Of a stretch of 64,000 bases of DNA, positions 44,672-55,728 are shown piece by piece. How positions within the stretch are numbered: position 1 is the stretch's first letter; every line of letters starts with the position of its first letter. Below the pieces are notes generated by a model, which was not told where the DNA came from, made no database searches, and saw only the letters and a program-made list of their open reading frames with translations. This stretch comes from Reticulitermes speratus (taxonomy: Eukaryota; Arthropoda; Insecta; Blattodea; Rhinotermitidae): contig JAJKFL010000004.1 in NCBI GenBank assembly GCA_021186555.1, positions 27,122,406 through 27,186,405 of the forward strand, written 5' to 3'. A program made the translations under genes and the position numbers.

Positions 44672-46123
44672 TAGTGTAAAATGGAGGGTAAGTGTCTTTT
44701 ACTTTACGCGTGAATTATTATTAAATTATAATTCATTTTGGAAACCATTCCCATGTTGCAGTTATATCATCTAGCTTTAGAGTTTCTTAACACGCTTTCC
44801 CTTCTTAAAAATTGTGTACTTGTGACGGGGCTTCCTTTTGTATGTGATTGTATGTGCACAAGAAAATATTTGTTTATTCTCAAGTATTGAACTGTGAAAG
44901 TTGTCGCCTTTCCTTATGACGTGTTTCATCTGTGAGCGTCCTTGAAGAACTGACAATGTCGGCGTGATGCCATTTCTTGTCAGATAATGTCACTGCTGTC
45001 GTAACACTAACATTAGGAAGTATGCAATCCGCAGCACATCTGTCAGTACTCACGAACTTAATTTGTTCTGCAGCATCTGTGTTTCTGGTAGCTGAGACAC
45101 GAGCGTTATTGCATTCTCTCCTCCATCACTTGAATGCCCTCCTACATGAGATGTAACCAAATATTTGATGGGTTTTAGATCCGTCTGAGCTTTTCTTCTT
45201 CTTCGTTTCATTTTCCTTCTGTTCATGTAATTCTTTGCACTAGGAAGTGGCTTCTGGTTTCAACTCACGTTAGAATGGCTTTTAGGATGTTGTTTGATTC
45301 CGGTTCTACTGTTTCCTTTATTTTTCTTTCATTTTCTTTTCTTTCTGTACTGTGGACTGTAAACTGTCATTGTCACTTGCAACTGCTTGCTTCTCGGATT
45401 TCCAGGTGTTGCTCAAATCACGTTGTAGAGTGGATACGGAGACTGTTTGTGTGTTCGAGTAATTTTACAGTTTCAAATACCGTTGTACATCTGCTTCTAG
45501 TTCTTTAAATTGTGAAATAATTCTACCTGTAATTTAACCGGTTTTTGTGACAATACCAACAGCAAGGAAAAGGCACTAGGATTTAACACGAAAGCTGGAA
45601 GAAAAATATTATCAAGTCTTATAATTTTACTTAATCTGCAGTTAAATTGTACTGAAAGCAGAAAATGTAGAACAATCTATTAACGGCAATGAATTATTAC
45701 CTAATATTTGATAAGTCTATTATAATAAGCCTCTTTTTCTTGCTTCAGGAAATAACCAGGCTTTATGGGATCATCGGGCTTTGTGTGTTACTTTTTAAAT
45801 TTTTGAACCGATTTTTACGAAGGGCACAGACTTTATGATATTGCATACATCCTCTTACTTGTAGATTTCCACTTGCTATTCTGTAATTAAAACATTCGAA
45901 GCAGAAGCGCTACTAGCGATACTAAGCAGAAACAATGTGTGACACTAAGTCTTCGAAAAATATGTAAGTTTGCTGAGGCAGCTTCTATAAAAGAAAAGGA
46001 ACATGGCGCATGTGTGAAAACGTGGAATAGACTTTCATATTTAAGCAACTAGTAACGTAAATAGAAGACAGAAACATAAAAGTTGTATTAAAACTTTGTA
46101 ATTTGTAAATGCATTTTTTGTTC
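44672..46123. other. No feature recognised
   Basis: A 77-codon frame at 45275-45508 has a hydrophobic start but no domain; not called. Confidence 0.45.
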
Positions 46124-46345
46124 ATGCCGATCCCAGTGGTCGCGCGGTCTAAAGTGTGGGACTGCTGCCACTCGCTTCCTGAGATTGCAGGTTCGAATCC
46201 CGCCAGGGGATGGTTGTCTCTTGTGAGTGTTGTGTTTTGTCAGATAGGGATCTCTGCGACGGGCCCATCTCTTGTCCAGAGGAGTCTTACCGAGTTATGT
46301 GTGTGTGTGTGTCTGAGTGTGATCAGGTGCAACAATAGCCCTTTC
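46124..46345 (+). mobile_element. SINE family C, standard body, 3' truncated
   Basis: GCCGATCCCAGTGGTCGCGC head, B-box AGGTTCGAATCCCG, CTCTTGTGAGTGTTGTG, CAGAGGAGTCTTACCGAG, a GTGTGTGT stretch, GAGTGTGATC. The last 60 bp of the family are replaced by unrelated sequence. Confidence 0.85.
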
Positions 46346-47750
46346 CACCTACAGGGAGTAAGTTTGATGTCAGGCTAAGAAAGAAAGAATATTTTTAGCT
46401 ACATTTTAATTACACATATGACAGCGAATCGGTAAATTAAGGCACATCAAACAAATTTAATACAGAATCTGCAAGACTTTTTAAGTAATAAGTTATTTCC
46501 AAAAATATGATGATAATAGTAAAGGTACTAATAAAAATAATAAGAATATTATTATTATTATTATTTGAAATTACAAACAGTACAATAAATTCTGTTTCTG
46601 TCTCTTCCACATCTACACAAGAACTCAGCAGGCTAACCCTGAAGTAAACTACATATTCTTCTTTGATTAACAACTTGCATTATCTGGTTAGAGCATCAGC
46701 AACACTACGGGTTCGTAGAATGTAATTCTCTGAAAGAGAAAAGCAGGCTGTATTATTTATGCCCGCCACTCCCTGTGTCTGAATGAGGTAACTGTTGAAG
46801 ATAGTCTGCTATGTATCATTACCGACTACTACTACCACATCTGCTGTCTGCACGCAGTGTACCTTCAGTGTAGAGTTCCTTGAATTGCACTGCAGAAAAC
46901 TTATTTTTTGCTGCCGATTGTACCGACGTCCCTTGATATTCCCTTCACGATTTTCTAGTCGCCACTTTCCTGTGGAACATTTACTTTGCCATCCCGGTGG
47001 AGATCTTGAAGCCATGTGTAAACGTGGCTGTGTTATCCTAACTGGTTTTTGGTAACTTGCTTTCAGTGTTTTCAAAGTTTAATCCTCGGAACATATGGGA
47101 AAGCATGCATGTACACAAACGACGTTAGAAGCTGGGCAAGAAGTCGTGACACTGGCGCTAGGAAAGAAAGATGTTTAGATGAGGCAGTAAAAAGGGATGA
47201 CATGTTACTTTTTGTATGTACTTCGTGCAGTGAAGTGCAGTTAGCCCTGCCTGCTCGCTACACGCGAAGTTTAAGCATATTGCTTCTTTTCTTTGTTGTT
47301 ACATTGTATGTTGTAGGCACCAGCTATATTATTTTAACATTTTGCAGTATAGTGATAACTATACTTACCAAGCACTGTAACATTAAGGAATTCTGTATTG
47401 CCACGCTGTGTATTTATGTGTTCCAATGTGATTTTTAGAACAAATTCTCATCACTTTTCTAAACAACCGTAATTTGTCCGTCTATTTAACGAACATGGTC
47501 TCTGTTGTCAGTGAGATGAGAACCGAACTTTTATATAAATTTGGATAGGTGTCAGTCCTCAAAGCACATTGTCTGCTCAAATTACCGTGTTACCATCCCC
47601 ACACTCTGATATCCTTCTTCCTTCTACACATTGCAAATTCTGATGGCACGAATTCTTTCAGATATTCTTAACAGTATATTGTCGCAACATACCAGAGGGA
47701 CTGAAGATTACTTATGATATAATTCTGTGCCAATTTAATTTTCTGTAACT
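46346..47750. other. No gene recognised; ATT microsatellite
   Basis: An ATT tract lies at 46550-46566. The 129-codon plus-strand frame at 47049-47438 has a hydrophobic stretch in its last third that could span a membrane, but no family is recognised and no splice or start context supports it. Confidence 0.35.
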
Positions 47751-47765
47751 GCTAGACTGTCATTC

Positions 47766-48037
47766 CACTGCGCCACAAGGCGGAAGATTTTGGGTTCGAT
47801 TCCCGGTAGGGTCCTTGGAAAAGTTTCAAGTGACCTATTCCTTAAGTCTGCATTCAGTAGCACTGGGGTCCACTCAGTCTCTAACAGAAGTGAGTACCAA
47901 GGAAAAGTGTGGCCGGCGCGTGGAGCTGACAACTCTTCCGTCCTAGTTTACCGAATGTCAAAGTAAGGATGGAAGCCCAAAATTCCATCACCCCTCTGAG
48001 TTTTCATGAATTGTTATGGGAAGGCTTTACTTTTTTA
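47766..48037 (+). mobile_element. SINE family D with altered head
   Basis: The copy is bracketed by a perfect 14-bp duplication CTAGACTGTCATTC (47752-47765 and 48038-48051). It starts CACTGCGCCACAAGGCGG, which reads as the reverse complement of the D head's GTGGCGCAGT, then continues with B-box GGGTTCGATTCCCGG, AGAAGTGAGTACCAAGG, GTGGCCGGCGCGTGGAGC and TGACAACTC. The A-box end is therefore inverted, or lost and replaced. Confidence 0.88.
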
Positions 48038-48384
48038 CTAGACTGTCATTCAAGGCATAAATGATTGGTCAGAGAAGTCCAGCATAGCGATTTAATGCTC
48101 AGTTTCATATTTCCAAATTTCCGACCTGATATTACGCAAATCATCTCTTATATAAGACTTTTTTACAACCCTTCAGCAACTTTCATGTGATGAATCTTTA
48201 ACAGATTTAAACCGTCATTTAGTTTCCTCGAATCCGTACACAGTATTTAATTTCGGTTGTGCAATATATTTTATTATTGGCTATTTATAACTTGGCCTTT
48301 GTATTTTACATTCTTATTATTGTGGTGAAAATAATCAGAGTGATAGAGCAGGGCATGTGGAAAACATGGACAGACTTGAAACGG

Positions 48385-48575
48385 AAGTAAGGTACTGGAA
48401 AATGTAGTTGTGAGGGAATATTTGTATGTACAGAGGTGGATGGATCGGTGAATGCTACTGAAATGGATCTTAAAGGAACAGGATGTGAGATTGTGGACTG
48501 GATTGAACTGAATCAGAACATGATCCAGTGGTTCTTGTGAATACGGTCATAAAACGTCGGGTTCTGTAAAAGGTG
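48385..48575 (+). mobile_element. LINE F 3' fragment
   Basis: ATGGATCTTAAAGGAACAGG, GACTGGATTGAACTGAATCA, GAATACGGTCATAAAACG and GGGTTCTGTAAAAGG follow the LINE F order. Confidence 0.6.
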
Positions 48576-48623
48576 AGGTGTGTGGCCACAAGAAGACTGA
48601 TCGACCATCAACATTTCAGTATT

Positions 48624-48903
48624 TTTGTTTTGTGGAGGAGGGCCCCGCAGCAGATTCTACGGACGTACCGCAGCCTTAAGGCTTATTGTGTAATCCTTGT
48701 GATAAAGATAAAGATGATTAGTTTATTTTTTATTTTTCCAAGTAATGGAGCACCGATGGAATGAAAAATTGACAGGGGAAAACCTAAGTACTCGGGGAAA
48801 AGCCTGTCCCAATACCACTTTGTTCACCACAAATCCCACATGGACTGACCCGGGACTCCGCGGTGAGAGGCCGGCGACTAACCGCCTGCGCCATGACACG
48901 GCC
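48624..48903 (-). mobile_element. SINE family A lacking its B-box
   Basis: Near full-length minus-strand copy: tip GCAGATTCTACGGACG on the left, body GACAGGGGAAAACC and CCACTTTG, head ending CGCCTGCGCCATGACACGGC. Between the body and the head the sequence jumps from GACCCGGGA to CTCCGCGG, removing about 15 bases that hold the B-box in other copies. Flanks ACATTTCAGTA (48611) and AAATTTCAGTA (48906) look like a target duplication, so the deletion may post-date insertion. Confidence 0.88.
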
Positions 48904-49984
48904 TAAAATTTCAGTACTCCTGCTATGTGGAGATAGTTTGTGTATTAAATGTAAGCCTCTACTTGGTGTTCTTCAGTGTCTGGCTGTTTGTATGGAAGAA
49001 CGTGAAAGTTGTTTTAATTAACGTGTAATTGTGGATTTACAGGGACTTAATATTCGCACACAAAATGATTGTTAAACCGCAGCAAAACGGGTGTACGGGA
49101 ATTGTTTCTGTTCTGTCGAAATGCTTGATTTTATATTTGAATGTGACAGCATTTATAGTGTTGTTTTCATAATTCCCTGAAGAACCGGTTATGAACTTTC
49201 CTAATTTCTGGCTCCATGTGACGTTTTGATTACGTATTTACCATCTCTTTCCGTGGGTATTATTTTCAAAGAATTTACCGTTTCATCCTGCTGTCTCAAA
49301 TGCTCAGATATTAAAACCCAATTTACCACGGTATTTGCTTTCCACACATATTCTGATGGCATTTGTTTCTGTTCTTTTTTTCATCTATGTTGTCATTTGG
49401 TTTTAGGTGCGATCGAAAAATGTTTGTAAAAAGGACGTTACTAGCGTCGCGTTTTCTGTCCGCACGAAACAGGGCGACTCCCACTGGATGAGTTTGCTTT
49501 AAATGTCATATTTCGGATTTTTACTAAAGTTTGTACACAGGGGACAAGCTTAACGGACACTTTATACAAAGATCTAAGTAAGTTTATAATATCTGGCGGT
49601 TGTTGCTATTAGTAATTGAGACACACAGCGTTTTCTGTGAGGTATGTGCTGAAGCTGACAAAAAGAGTTGACAATTCAGATATAACAACTGAGCACGCTC
49701 AATTATACATCTAACCGTTTAGGATAACACGGCGTTTTTGTGATGTCAGTTATGAGCTGTTAGTGTTGCTGAGATAGAGCAAACTTTTATAACGTGTGTT
49801 GTGTAAAACGCGAAAGATACGTAAACTACTCGCATTTTCAGCTTCTTTAAAAAATTATTCACGAATTTTAAATCTGGGTAAAATAACAGAACATTTGAAA
49901 TATTACTCTCTTCCGATATTACTAACTTGGCTTAAGTGATTTAGAAAACTAATACATTCAGCGTAATGGGTCTGAAGGCTGATA
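48904..49984. other. No feature recognised
   Basis: Frames up to 67 codons; no repeat recognised. Confidence 0.45.
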
Positions 49985-50165
49985 CGTCGGCGTCGTGTGG
50001 GTAGCTCCCCTGCTTTATATTCAGGACGCCCTGGGTTGAAATGTCGGTCCTGAACCAGAGTATCCAGACTGTGGTTTTCCGTGGTTTTTCTTAGCCATTC
50101 AAAATGGCAGGGCAGGGTCTCAAATTAGGCCTTCTCCACTTCTATTCAGAGGCCTTGCAAATTCA
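49985..50165 (+). mobile_element. tRNA-headed SINE, family H
   Basis: GTGTGGGTAGCTCCCCTG is A-box-like and CCCTGGGTTGAAATG a weak B-box. The body GTGGTTTTCCGTGGTTTTTC, TTAGCCATTC and AATGGCAGGGCAGGGTC resembles an arthropod SINE body with GTGGTTTTCC...AAATGCCGGGA. Single copy here. Confidence 0.55.
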
Positions 50166-51475
50166 ATTTTGAGTCCTTAATTTTAAGTTGCTAAGGTATG
50201 CTTATGTTGCCGCCCTTCCAATATAAATTTATCAAAGTTAAATTCCTCGCATTAAAATTGCACCAAGTGAATGTTCCAATGTTATGCATTTTAGCATTAA
50301 CCAGTCCATCAAAATAACGCGAACCTTTTGTCAAGCGAAGATCTCACCATTAAAACATTTCTCTTCTGCTCTTATTTTATTTCTTACGTTTCTCTTTCTT
50401 TCTGTAGTTACTCTTCATAGAGTTTGTGAATTTTAATACTGTTATAATTAATGTGCATGTTAATCAGTCTGTAATTCGACCCTATGAAAGTGTTTCGAAT
50501 AAGATGTGCCAGACTTCAGGGTGTTATTATATGAACCATTTTGATTACAAATGCTCTATCAACGTATGTCCGATTGTCAACCTTTACAATGCTAGGGGAA
50601 TTTTAATGTACTTACATACATCTAATCGAAAACTTTACAGGATATGTATTTTTCATAGTCTACAAATAAAAAGAAACTTACATATCAGATAACCTCACGA
50701 AAGAAATACATTCAGTGTCAGTGTACTACTGTACACCACAAAAAAAAAATCCAGCGATTTCGTCTTAAGCTTCTGTCTGTACGTCATCAAAAGCATGTTG
50801 CGTCGGATAATACTACGAAAGAAAGACAGATTTTTATACATATTACCGAGTTAGTTACTTTCGTTCATCTAGTTATGTTACAACACGGAAGAAAAAAGTC
50901 TGTTTCAATTATGTTGTATCAAAGAACGCTATGTTACATTCAGTACTGTTCAAAATGACCTCCAACCTTATGTATTTACAATTCTACATGTCTAAAAAAG
51001 AATTTCTATCCTTTCTAATAATTTCGCCCTTTCCGTTATGTGGTCAGCGGACTCCATCATTCTCTGCAATCATTGAGCATCGCGCAGTATCTCGAAACGT
51101 TAAAATGCTTGTAGCTGTGTAAAGGTCGATAATCGAGCATATGTTCATATAGCATTTTTTACTCAAAATGGCTCATGAAATAACATCCCGAAGTTCGCCA
51201 CACCTTGTGCAGAACATTCTGTACAATCTGAGACACTGTAGACCTTCGAATGAACGGACTAATAGGGGGAGTGGGTGGTCCGATAATGCCTATTGTCCGG
51301 TACTTCCGAATTACGTATATATAGCCTAAAAAGTCGCCAAAACAGTAATAAAGTACCGTATATTTAAGATTAATGCATACACATAATACTGTACACAACT
51401 CTCCTGTTAGAACTATAACTTTGGAAGCCATCGTTAATTGGAATTTAATAAATTTCAGATAAATATAACAAATCC
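50166..51475. other. No gene recognised
   Basis: Frames of 88 and 90 codons (50426-50692 plus; 51159-51431 minus) lack domains. Confidence 0.4.
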
Positions 51476-51560
51476 ACGATCCAGGTTATGAACTACGACC
51501 TCCACGCGAGTGTCAGCAAAGACTGAGTGCGCGTCCGTGTCCGCCACGTAGCGGCCGCTT
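51476..51560 (-). mobile_element. tRNA-like SINE head fragment
   Basis: Minus strand: CTACGTGGCGGACACGG as A-box-like part, CGCACTCAGTC, GAGGTCGTAGTTCATAACC as B-box-like part. Spacing between the two fits a tRNA with a short variable arm. No body is recognised. Confidence 0.4.
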
Positions 51561-51593
51561 CGCTAATTAACAGTAAAGACCGCTAATTTCACT

Positions 51594-51690
51594 TATGCCC
51601 AATGCGGACGAAAATTTCGGAACCAACAGATTTCGTAAATTTTTCCGAAATTCGTACATAACAGGTCCGTTAATTCGAGGGTCTACTGTA
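51594..51690 (-). mobile_element. Pogo/Tigger-like terminal region
   Basis: Minus strand begins TACAGTAGACCCTCGAATTA, then ACGGACC, typical of pogo/Tigger ends (CAGTAGAACCTCGNTAATCC). Further TACGAATTTCGGAAA segments follow. The other end was not found. Confidence 0.45.
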
Positions 51691-51944
51691 TTGAAAGGGG
51701 CACTATATAAGTAGGACAAAATAAGAATTAGACTGTGACAGCTTTCTCAGGGCTTCAAAAATATCCGTAGCTTGTCAGTCTGTGAATATACACAATATGT
51801 TTTTCTGTAATGAAATCGGAGAAGTGAATCGTATCCTGATGTGACTCTATTTGTGGTGGCTTTTTGGAACCATGTGGCCCATCCTATTGCTAATATCAAA
51901 TGTTTCTTACTTTAAATTGTTAACGGCGTAGCTGTGCAAAGAGG

Positions 51945-52160
51945 ACACCTTCGTCAGATGCTGACAGTCGCTCAGATAGTCAAAGAATTTCTTATCTTTT
52001 ATGAAATCCTCAAGTTAATTTCCGCGTCAACCAGCGCCCATCTAAGGCCCCTATTTTAAGCCACATCTTCAAACTATATTGCCTTAAGATAGGACTTAAT
52101 ATTTTCCTCCAAGTTAGGTTCAGCCTTTCTAACTATTTATTCCATTCGTTTTCTTTAGAA
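51945..52160 (-). mobile_element. LINE F 3' fragment, strongly decayed
   Basis: Minus strand 3' part: GTCAAAGAATTTCTTATC, TTTATGAAATCCTC, AGCGCCCATCTAAGG and TTAATATTTTCCTCCAAG keep the LINE F order. Confidence 0.4.
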
Positions 52161-52649
52161 ATTTAGTTCTTTTTGTAGCGCACAGAACTGTCTTTGTAAT
52201 GTAAATGTATTTTCTTTTTAATATGTTCATTTTCAATGTATTAACTATTCAGAACCCCCAGCCTCAGTCAGTAATTGTTTTCCGTGATTAAGTTTCATAA
52301 GTTCCGAAGTTTCTCCTTCATTACCAAGTTCATGAGAAGTAATTTATCGTATGCTTATTAAATTTCCTTCACTCACCTTTCCTTCTCTAAGTGCTGAATC
52401 GTCTCCTACGGATATTGGAATTCCAAAAATTCTCGGGAGTACTTCCTGAATATCGGAAATGACATTTATAATCTACGTCAGCCTTAAAGTGGTCATAATA
52501 CGTGACAAGCTCAATGTCGGCTCCGCTCCCTTTTCAGGGTGTCATGTTTAGCGGCGAAGAGCAAGAGTGATTGTAAGTCTTCGCGATACAAGCACATTTC
52601 TCTTCCTGGAAATGGTCGCTATTTTAACGCTTTACAGCACAACGGTTAA
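52161..52649. other. No feature recognised
   Basis: No frame above 60 codons and no repeat seen. Confidence 0.45.
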
Positions 52650-52653
52650 TATA

Positions 52654-53192
52654 CAGGGTGTTTCAGGAGGAATGTGCCATAAGACGGGAGCACGTTCGTT
52701 AGGTTAAATTACGTAGGTATAGCAAAAAATACCTATATCCGTAGTTGAAAGGTTACGTAGATAATGATGAGACACATTTTAAAGAATGAGAACTATTATA
52801 CATTTATTGATTGCCAAATATGTATTAAAAAGAGAAGGGATTTGTACTCATAGTTCCTGTAATGTTAACACCTGTACTTAACATCTAATTAACATCTGGC
52901 TTACATAAAGACATTAGATAAGCAAGAAAACGTCGCATTGGCTTCACAAAATCGTCCACAGGGTTCCAAGTACTTTACGTAGCACACGCGCCGCATGGCT
53001 TGGCTTCGCTGTCGACCCAAGGACGGATAACGCATCATGTATAGTACTTGGAACCGCAAGGAGACCACGTTTGTCTCACGTCATTATCTCCTTAGCCGTT
53101 CAACTTCGAAGATGAGTATGTTTCGATATATGGATGTAATTTAACGTAAGGAACAATTTCCCCAAGTGTGGCAAATTTTCCTGAAATACCTG
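52654..53192. mobile_element. 539-bp terminal-inverted-repeat element (MITE-like)
   Basis: Arms of about 130 bp: the left begins CAGGGTGTTTCAGGA, the right ends TTTTCCTGAAATACCTG. Both arms share GTTAAATTACGTAGGTAT/ATGGATGTAATTTAAC, TAGTTGAAAGG/CGTTCAACTTCG and ATAATGATGAGAC/GTCTCACGTCATTAT. TATA is present at 52650-52653 and 53193-53196 and may be the target duplication. Centre at 52975-53055 holds a second inverted pair, GGTTCCAAGTACTTT/AGTACTTGGAACC. There is no transposase frame, so it is non-autonomous; superfamily not assigned. Confidence 0.82.
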
Positions 53193-53493
53193 TATATACC
53201 CTGTTCTGTGTCATTAAAAATTATGCTTTTGGTCACGAAGTGTATTTACTTATGAATGTCAGCGCATTGACAGATTGGTCTTAGTAGTGTACAACTTCAG
53301 TGTGTTAGAGGTTTCCGTTGATCTGGGATGTGGGACCCCGTCACTGGGTGACTGTGTCGGACTTTTCAAGACACCTTGGTTGTTTCATTTGCAAGTGTCA
53401 GAATTTATAATGAACATTTCAGCCTTGAAGTTGAGACAACCATGAGATCTGCGCTGTTCGGGGATATTACGCGGCGTCGTGTGATAATATTTT

Positions 53494-53534
53494 ACCGACG
53501 TTTCGGGACAAAGTTCGGTTCCATCTTCACGGGT
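53494..53534 (-). ncRNA. Hammerhead-like motif, foldback G left arm
   Basis: Minus strand: ACCC, GTGAAGA in place of CTGANGA, TGG..., helix II partner GTCCC, GAAAC, GTC, GGT. Outer stem ACC/GGT pairs. Helix II is weakened by one change here. The box GAAACGTC leaves little room for helix III. Confidence 0.38.
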
Positions 53535-53879
53535 TAAGAGTCCGAGTAGGAAAGAAAGAAAGTGAGCAACCTATAACGTCATAGAAAGTGCGCGCGGGGT
53601 AGCAATCAGTAGGCGTGATGACAGCCAATAGGGTAGAACCAGGGTGAGAGAGGTGGATAGAGACAACGTAAAGGAGCTAGGGATACCGAGAATACAGTCA
53701 GCTAAGACAGTTGGAAAAAACGTATATGGAATATAGTAACAGTAAGGGAGGAGACTATAAAGATAAGGCTAAATAAATAAAATACAAATAAACCAATAGT
53801 AAAAATTAAAAAAATAAATAAATTAGAAGAAGAAAAAATCAAAACACAGGTGTTTCTTTCTTTCCTACTCGGACTTTTG

Positions 53880-53921
53880 ACCCGTGAAGATGGGACCGAT
53901 ACGTTGTCCCAAAACGTCGGT
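53880..53921 (+). ncRNA. Hammerhead-like motif, foldback G right arm
   Basis: ACC (53880-53882) pairs with GGT (53919-53921). Helix II GGGAC (53892-53896) pairs fully with GTCCC (53906-53910). The first box reads CGTGAAGA; the second is AAAAC, with G12 changed, then GTC. Predicted inactive as it stands. Confidence 0.38.
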
Positions 53922-54018
53922 AAACAATTACCACACGACGCCGCGTAATATCCCAGAAGAGCGCAGATCTCATCAACATCGCCGCTGAAGCCTGAAATCA
54001 AGGATTGAGACAACCATG

Positions 54019-55042
54019 CTCTCTCGAAACTTCGGGAACGACGCGGCGCCACATCCCAAAAGAACGGACCCCTCAAGTACACCGCCATGAAAGCATAAAA
54101 ACATAAAAGTGTACGTTAAGGTAGGAATTCAGTCTTTAGATATTTATGAAATGCTTTGTGATCAGTAAGGCAACGGCACACATGAGAGAACACCCTTAGG
54201 GGACTTACATGTGTATGATGCCTGATACATACATTACTGGCTCGTTTTCTTGTCTGTAACATGAGACCGAAAAAAAAAGTGGAAGTTAATTTTACAGTTC
54301 AAAGGTTATTTGTCTCAGAGGTATTCGAGGCTTACTTTACAAAGTTCAAGGTCAATATTACGTTATGTTTTATACAGAATTCTAGTTTTTATAGTACTTC
54401 TACATATCTATTCTTCGCACGTGCATGTTCTCTTGTGTACTTACTGACCTCTGCAGGCATGGGTTCCTAGCTCAGTAAGCTTCTGTGTGTAAAAGCTCTC
54501 ACGTTTGTTCTCTTTGAATACGGACATTTTACCTATGACATTAATGTCTGATGTTAGGGCTAAACTTAATGCCTTCACAAAGATATGGTGCGCGTAACCA
54601 AAGTAGCCTGCGAGACAGTTTGCTTAACACATAAGTGTATTTAATGAGACGTCATTTACAAGTTAAGAGCAGCAAACAAAGACTCATGATTCGTCGGGGC
54701 GGCATAACCTTTATTTGAATGAAAATTGTTAATTTTTACATTTATAAACAAAATTGTTTCTACCATTGTTGTGTTATGCTTTATCTTACTACTTAGATGT
54801 AATTTTATGAGGAAAATTTGTTACTTTCCAAAATTATTTCACTTCGACAACATTTAGAAACAGTATTAATTGTAGCCTAAAATTCCCTTTAGATCCAGAC
54901 CATGTCCCTGTATACCTTACAAGATTTTCTCACACGTTTGTGGCATTTATGGCGTTCAGTCTGAAACATTTTCGCCATCTGTACCCTATGAAAGAGGAAT
55001 GATTGTTGGCCGCTACCGGCCGACTTACATTTCCATACCTTT
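54019..55042. other. No feature recognised
   Basis: A 69-codon frame without domain; no repeat. Confidence 0.45.
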
Positions 55043-55056
55043 GGCCAGTCGTTAAT

Positions 55057-55206
55057 GTTTTTTTTTTCATATGGCTCGACAGCCCTATATGGGCCTGGGC
55101 CTCCTCGTTTCGTCGAGGTTTCAAGGTCAAGGGATTCGAACCCACGATCCTAGTAAGCGAGCGGCCGAAGACCCACGCCTTTGACCGCGTGGCCACTGAG
55201 ATCGGC
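55057..55206 (-). mobile_element. Short SINE family C with internal deletion
   Basis: A 150-bp copy. The minus strand has head GCCGATCTCAGTGGCCACGC and B-box GGTTCGAATCCC, then jumps straight to GAAACCTCGACGAAACGAGG, AGGCCCAGGCCCATATAGGG and the tail GCCATATG plus A-run. The middle of about 130 bp is absent. A perfect 14-bp duplication GGCCAGTCGTTAAT lies at 55043-55056 and 55207-55220. Confidence 0.92.
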
Positions 55207-55220
55207 GGCCAGTCGTTAAT

Positions 55221-55714
55221 ACCAACGGGAAAATAAGTAATATTTTACGCGAATTATAGCGTAAATCTTCTGGTGTTTCTGTCTTGCCTGCCATTCTCGA
55301 AATTTAAGTGCGCAGATTTAGAGGACTAGTGAGTGAGTTGGTAAATGTGCCGCCAACTCTAGCACTAAACATTCTGCATTCTGCTTGCACGCTATATTTA
55401 TGTATTTCGTGCGATTCTTAAAATACGGCGATTGTTTACTTGTACAATATTCATGGATTTGTCTTTATAATGTAATCATACTCTTTCGTCGGTGAGGTAC
55501 GAACTGCATGTATACATATATGGTCTTCATTATCTAAACAGGATGGTTACTATTTGTACCACCTGCTGTAACATTCAAAACCTCTGCGTTCTGCCCACAG
55601 AGTACGTTTATGGTTCCATGCGACTTTCAGAACAGAGGGATAGTTGTACAGGAGACGACGACTGTATTTTCTGAGGTAGTAACTGAATTCCTGAATATAA
55701 TTTTGATGAATTGT
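55221..55714. other. No feature recognised
   Basis: A 60-codon frame; nothing else. Confidence 0.45.
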
Positions 55715-55728
55715 AAGCCATAAACTTA

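Larger units (their letters stand above)
53445..54004. mobile_element. Foldback element G with ribozyme-like arms
   Basis: Left arm AGATCTGCGCTGTTCGGGGA, TATTACGCGGCGTCGTGTG, TTTACCGACGTTTCGGGACA, CTTCACGGGTTAAGAGTCCG, AGTAGGAAAGAAAGAAA. The right arm is its mirror from 53850 to 54004 and is about 30 bp longer at its outer end (ATCAACATCGCCGCTGAAGC, CTGAAATCA). The centre is partly A-rich and has no coding frame; the 128-codon minus frame (53702-54088) merely reads through the arm. The 14-bp duplication and the unequal arm ends point to target-primed insertion with truncation on one side rather than to a cut-and-paste transposase. Confidence 0.88.
53431..54018. repeat. 14-bp target-site duplication around foldback G
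   Basis: TTGAGACAACCATG at 53431-53444 and 54005-54018, identical. Bracketing of the whole foldback by a single duplication shows it inserted as one unit. Confidence 0.9.

Noticed and set aside
47049..47438. 129-codon plus-strand frame with hydrophobic stretch
   Set aside because: No recognisable family, and the hydrophobic run comes from T-rich DNA. Not enough to call a membrane protein.
49165..49200. CTGAAGAACCGGTTATGAAC as a hammerhead-like motif
   Set aside because: Second box incomplete and no outer stem; no foldback around it.
53702..54088. 128-codon minus-strand frame
   Set aside because: Reads through the right arm of foldback G and its A-rich centre; the sequence is repeat-derived, not a gene.
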